Assembly: GCF_024753285.1 (NCBI RefSeq)
Contig: NZ_JANUGW010000011.1
Span: 119,118-183,117, forward strand
From: Massilia pinisoli
GTDB lineage: Bacteria; Pseudomonadota; Gammaproteobacteria; Burkholderiales; Burkholderiaceae_D
DNA length: 64,000 bases
Reading direction: 5' to 3'
Shown: one piece after another, positions 60,996-64,000 of the stretch
How positions within the stretch are numbered: the stretch's first letter is position 1
Layout of the letters: the number at the start of each line of letters is the position of its first letter
Position numbers and translations under genes: made by a program
The notes under the pieces: generated by a model
What the model was told of the DNA's origin: nothing
Databases searched by the model: none
What the model saw: only the letters and a program-made list of their open reading frames with translations

Positions 60996-63622
60996 CAGAA
61001 CTTGTACGAGACGCCCACGTTGTAGCGGCGTCCGTATTCCATCACGTTCTGCATGTACGCGTTGGCGTTCTGCGTGTAGACGACCTTCTGGTTCGTGATG
61101 TTGTCCAGGCCCACGCGCAGTTGCAGTTGCGGCGTCAGGTAGTACGAGACGTTCGCCGTGACGTACGTCTCCTCGCCGTTTTCCGCCATATAGCCTGCGG
61201 TCCAGCGGGGCATCCGCACGAACGGGCTGTGGTAGTTGGCCGATACGCGCGCCTCGAAGCCGTTCTTTTCGTACCAGAGCGTGACGCCGCCGTTGTTGCG
61301 CATCAGGCCTTCCATCGGGTAGTGGTTCGTGTACTCGTGGATGTCGCTCTCGTTGTACGACCAGTTCGCGGCGACACCCAGGCCGTCGAACGGGGCCGGC
61401 AGATGCGTGAACGCGTGCTGGTAGACGAGCTCCAGGCCGCGCACATAGCCGCCTTCGCCGTTGATGGACCGCGTGACGATCGCCTGGCGGCCGTCGAGGG
61501 TGGTCGTGTCCGTCGTGATGCCGATGTAGCTGCCGATCTGCTTGTAGAACAGCGCGGCCGAGAACAGCGAGCCCTTGTCGAAGTACCACTGGTACGCGAG
61601 GTCGGCCTGGTTCGCCATCATCGGCAGCAGGCCCGGATTGCCCGCGCTGCCCGTCAGCGGCGCCTGCGAGCCCGGGGTCGTGTCCATCGAGATCTGGCGC
61701 GACGCGCGCATCTCGTCCAGCGGCGCGCGCGACATGGCGCGTGCGAGCGAGAACCGGATCTGGTGCGCCTGCTCCGCATCGAGCCCGAAGATCAGGTTCA
61801 TGCTGGGCAGCGCCTTCGTGTACGACGCGCCGCCTTCGACCGGCGTCGGCGCGGCGCCGTTGACGGACTCCATGCCTTCGCCCGTCTGGTGCGTGTGCAC
61901 GACGCGCACGCCCGCGTTGCCGCGGTATTTCAGGCCGAACAGTTCACCGTCCAGGTCCGCCTGTACGTACAGGGCGCTCGTGCGTTCCTTGACCTTCCAA
62001 CCCGCGAGCAGGTCGTTCGCCGTCTGCGGCCGGCCGCTCGCGTCGAGGGCGCTGCCGCCGAACACGGACGACACGGTGCCTTCGAAATCGCGCAGGCTCA
62101 GTGCGGGAAAGTAGCCGGGCACGTTGAGCGTCTGGTAGGCGGACGGCGCAATCGATGCGTTCGCGGGCGAGATGTTCCACGTGGTCTGATGGTACGACTT
62201 CTCGCGGTCGGCGAAGCGGGCGCCGATCTTGATGCGGCTGACCGGGCCCAGTTCCAGCGGCAGCGCGCCGCTGACGTGGGCGGAGTCGAGACGGTCGTGC
62301 ACATGGCCGTCGTTGTCGATGTAGAGCTGCGGCGCGCCGAAGTTGGCGAGGTTGCCCGTGTCTTCGCTGAACGAGTACGACTGCCGCTCGTTGCCGGTGA
62401 AGGACCACGACAGCGTGCCGTTGTTCGCCGTCGTGTTGCGCACGTCGGCCCACTGGCTGGCGCGGCTCGCGCGCGACGTCGCGACGTCCGCTTCGACCTT
62501 CCAGTCGCCCACGTTGAATTTGCCGTTCAGGCCACCGGCCGCGTTGTCCATGTTCTGGATCCAGCGCGTGCTGTGCGTGGACAGGCTCACGTCCTTCACG
62601 GTCGCGCCCACGACGTAGCCGTTGCGGATGTCGAGGTTCGAATAATTCCCCGTCTGCCAGCCGTCCCAGTTGCCGACGTCGCCCGTCCAGTGCTGGACGC
62701 TCGGCTCGCGGATCTTGTCGCGGGCGAAGTACAGGTCGGCCGTGATCAGCGCGTCCGGGCTCGCCTTCCATTCCACCTTGCCCAGCACGCTGCTGCGTTC
62801 ATTGGTGCCGCGCTTGAGTTCATCCTCGAAGCCCCACGGCGTCTTGTCGACCTTGCCGTCGCCGTTCATGTCGACGGAGTGATCCTCGTTGAAGCCCCAG
62901 TGGTTCTTGCGCTTCTCGATCGACGGCTGCTTCTGGTAGCTGAACGCGACGGCAGTACCGATCGTCTTGTCCGCGAACTGGTCGATCCAGATGCCGCCCA
63001 GGCGCGGGCGCACGGATTGCGCGTCGACGTCCTTCGCGAGCGGATAGTACAGCGCGTCGGCCTTCAGCGATGCCTGGCGGCCCTTGTACTTCAGCGGTTG
63101 CACGGTCTGCAGGTCGATCGTCGTCGTGATGCCGCCTTCGACGAGGTCGGCGTTCTGCGTCTTGTAAACGATGGCGCCGGACAGCGACTCGGACGGGAAC
63201 TGCTCGAAGCGCACGGCGCGATTGGGTTCCGACGATGCCAGTTCGCGGCCGTTCAGCGTGGCGCCGATGAAGCGTTCGCCCATGCCGCGCGCGACGATCT
63301 GGCTCGCGTTGCCGCGATCGAGGCCGGCGGCGAGGCCCGGCAGGCGCGCGAGGGATTCCGCGATCGTCGTGTCGGGCAGCTTGCCGATGTCTTCGGACGC
63401 CACGACTTCGACCATGCTGTTGGAGTTCTCCTTGACGGACAGGGCGCTGCGTACGGATGCGCGGATGCCCGAGACGACGACCTGCTGGACGGCCGTGTCG
63501 CCGCCCGCGGCGGGTTCCGACGGCGCGGCGGGCACGGTCACCTGGGCGACGGCGGGAATGGCGGGGAGGACCAACAATGGGATGAGCGAGCGTACGAGTA
63601 CGCTCAGGGTTGTCTGCTGCAT
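60995..63622 (-). CDS. TonB-dependent receptor for galactosides
   Basis: An 875-aa outer-membrane receptor. After the signal peptide (ending AVAQ-V), a TonB-box-like segment VQQVVVSG leads into the plug (about 55-185; ASEDIGKLPDTTIAESLARL, IVARGMGERFIGATLNGRE), then a 22-strand-type barrel ending YNVGVSYKF with a terminal Phe. An extracellular-loop region near residue 250 has DMNGDGKVD, a perfect EF-hand-type calcium loop. AAGGAGATTAC precedes the ATG. Coupling to GH35 suggests uptake of galactosides or galactan oligomers. Confidence 0.92.
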   Translation of the reverse strand: MQQTTLSVLVRSLIPLLVLPAIPAVAQVTVPAAPSEPAAGGDTAVQQVVVSGIRASVRSALSVKENSNSMVEVVASEDIGKLPDTTIAESLARLPGLAAGLDRGNASQIVARGMGERFIGATLNGRELASSEPNRAVRFEQFPSESLSGAIVYKTQNADLVEGGITTTIDLQTVQPLKYKGRQASLKADALYYPLAKDVDAQSVRPRLGGIWIDQFADKTIGTAVAFSYQKQPSIEKRKNHWGFNEDHSVDMNGDGKVDKTPWGFEDELKRGTNERSSVLGKVEWKASPDALITADLYFARDKIREPSVQHWTGDVGNWDGWQTGNYSNLDIRNGYVVGATVKDVSLSTHSTRWIQNMDNAAGGLNGKFNVGDWKVEADVATSRASRASQWADVRNTTANNGTLSWSFTGNERQSYSFSEDTGNLANFGAPQLYIDNDGHVHDRLDSAHVSGALPLELGPVSRIKIGARFADREKSYHQTTWNISPANASIAPSAYQTLNVPGYFPALSLRDFEGTVSSVFGGSALDASGRPQTANDLLAGWKVKERTSALYVQADLDGELFGLKYRGNAGVRVVHTHQTGEGMESVNGAAPTPVEGGASYTKALPSMNLIFGLDAEQAHQIRFSLARAMSRAPLDEMRASRQISMDTTPGSQAPLTGSAGNPGLLPMMANQADLAYQWYFDKGSLFSAALFYKQIGSYIGITTDTTTLDGRQAIVTRSINGEGGYVRGLELVYQHAFTHLPAPFDGLGVAANWSYNESDIHEYTNHYPMEGLMRNNGGVTLWYEKNGFEARVSANYHSPFVRMPRWTAGYMAENGEETYVTANVSYYLTPQLQLRVGLDNITNQKVVYTQNANAYMQNVMEYGRRYNVGVSYKF

Positions 63623-63734
63623 GTAATCTCCTTGCTTTGTCGTTTTGACTTATCGGTATGCGTCACCGTTGGTGCGTCGAGCGAACCAATCAGGCGACTG
63701 ACCGGCATTCTGTCGCCTTGCAAGGAGTACAACC

Positions 63735-63763
63735 ATTATGTTTTTTACCAGCGTATATACGAA
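63735..63763 (-). promoter_or_regulatory. Promoter of receptor-GH35 operon with overlapping palindrome
   Basis: On the minus strand: TTCGTA (63758-63763), 17-bp spacer, CATAAT (63735-63740). The perfect palindrome CGTATATACG (63752-63761) overlaps the -35, an arrangement typical of a repressor site. Leader of about 105 nt to the ATG. Confidence 0.5.
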
Positions 63764-63789
63764 GTTCATATAGCCTGGTGAAAAACATA

Positions 63790-63811
63790 AAGGCAGCCCG
63801 CAGGCTGCCTT
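63790..63811 (-). terminator. Stem-loop terminator between symporter and receptor
   Basis: AAGGCAGCC-CGCA-GGCTGCCTT, a 9-bp perfect stem. On the minus strand it is followed by TATGTTTTTC, so it would end transcripts coming from the symporter gene at the right edge. Confidence 0.75.
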
Positions 63812-63835
63812 CAAGTTTCGTTTGACGCGCGCGTC

Positions 63836-63876
63836 TGGTGGGGCAGTTCAGGCCCCCGGCCTGAACTGCCCCACCA
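63836..63876. other. 17-bp perfect hairpin right after the symporter gene
   Basis: TGGTGGGGCAGTTCAGG pairs exactly with CCTGAACTGCCCCACCA around CCCCCGG, nine bases beyond the symporter stop. It is followed on the minus strand by the palindrome GACGCGCGCGTC (63824-63835) and then by the terminator at 63790-63811. There is no T-run, so it is more likely a 3'-end structure or protein site than a terminator. Confidence 0.8.
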
Positions 63877-63885
63877 AGCGTTTGC

Positions 63886-64000
63886 TTACCACCACATGCC
63901 GTAGATCGTGGCGAGCACGACGCAGATGACGGCCGACCCAAGCGCAAACGCGCCGTCGACCTTGAACAGCTTCGTGTCGACGATCAGCGCTTTCACCTTG
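63886..64000 (-). CDS. C-terminal end of a sodium:solute symporter (5' part outside window)
   Basis: Only the last 37 codons are present, ending TAA at 63886-63888. They read VDTKLFKVDGAFALGSAV and ICVVLATIYGMWW, a cytoplasmic stretch followed by a final transmembrane helix, as in SGLT-like (SSS family) sugar symporters. Beside a galactoside receptor and beta-galactosidase, galactose or glucose uptake is likely, but so short a piece cannot prove the family. Confidence 0.55.
   Translation of the reverse strand, partial: KVKALIVDTKLFKVDGAFALGSAVICVVLATIYGMWW

Noticed and set aside
58536..61589. GH35 gene extended upstream to 61589
   Set aside because: The extension overlaps ~600 bp of the receptor gene and has no signal peptide at its start. 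The ATG at 60995 gives a good signal sequence and a TGATG overlap.
61121..63781. 886-codon plus-strand frame opposite the TonB receptor
   Set aside because: Same cause: it mirrors receptor codons and shows no recognisable domain; the minus strand has a full signal peptide, plug and barrel.

Overview
The window is GC-rich, densely coded and free of insertion sequences, tRNA or rRNA genes. Codon use, the GGAGACA-type ribosome binding sites, an H-NS-like protein of the betaproteobacterial type, a TonB-dependent receptor with a terminal Phe, and a rhizobial-type rhamnose pathway all suggest a soil or plant-associated betaproteobacterium, probably Oxalobacteraceae (Massilia or a relative). The organism assignment is inference. 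No marker gene is present.

Region 1 (1-18137) is a rhamnogalacturonan-I / L-rhamnose island. On the minus strand, rhaR-rhaS-rhaT (DeoR regulator, binding lipoprotein, ATPase running off the left edge) is transcribed divergently from rhaD-rhaI-GH106-GH105-rhaM. Next come an acetylesterase-like hydrolase, a DUF1080 lipoprotein, an exported PL22 oligogalacturonide lyase, a tandem two-domain GDSL esterase, a DUF6250-like protein and a second GH105. Together they would deacetylate and cleave RG-I fragments, remove the unsaturated uronate, release rhamnose, import it and split rhamnulose-phosphate. No rhamnulokinase is visible.

Region 2 (18149-28477) holds mixed genes: metallophosphoesterase, LEA-like lipoprotein, SnoaL-like protein, NCS2 purine permease, flavin-dependent halogenase, GH3 glycosidase, GMC oxidoreductase and two DUF2382 stress proteins. 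Region 3 (28586-36066, minus) is a second pectin operon, read DUF4861 protein - PL26 exo-rhamnogalacturonan lyase - PL9 lyase - GDSL esterase - GH43-like lipoprotein, from a promoter with a perfect TTGACA box.

Region 4 (36067-47791) contains a fatty acyl-CoA reductase behind a long leader, two convergent c-di-GMP proteins, an H-NS-like protein, an NTF2-like protein, a membrane protein, a HAD-UbiA fusion and a small secreted protein.

Region 5 (47898-64000) is a galactose / galactan module: dgoD, an SDR (possibly galactose dehydrogenase), a LysR regulator, dgoK, dgoA, then AraC, LysE and VOC genes, and a GH35 beta-galactosidase coupled to a TonB-dependent receptor, with the end of a sodium:sugar symporter at the right edge. 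The galactose genes are split by an accessory block (49979-53438) of six small proteins of the kind found in polyimmunity arrays plus an Xre/MbcA-RES toxin-antitoxin pair. This block is the part of the window least explained by metabolism.

Several genes (18967 minus, 26814 minus, 47898, 54675, 56260) have a TANNNT -10-like hexamer 5-7 nt before the ATG and no Shine-Dalgarno, which suggests leaderless transcripts. Family names are from memory of the families and were not checked by a database search.
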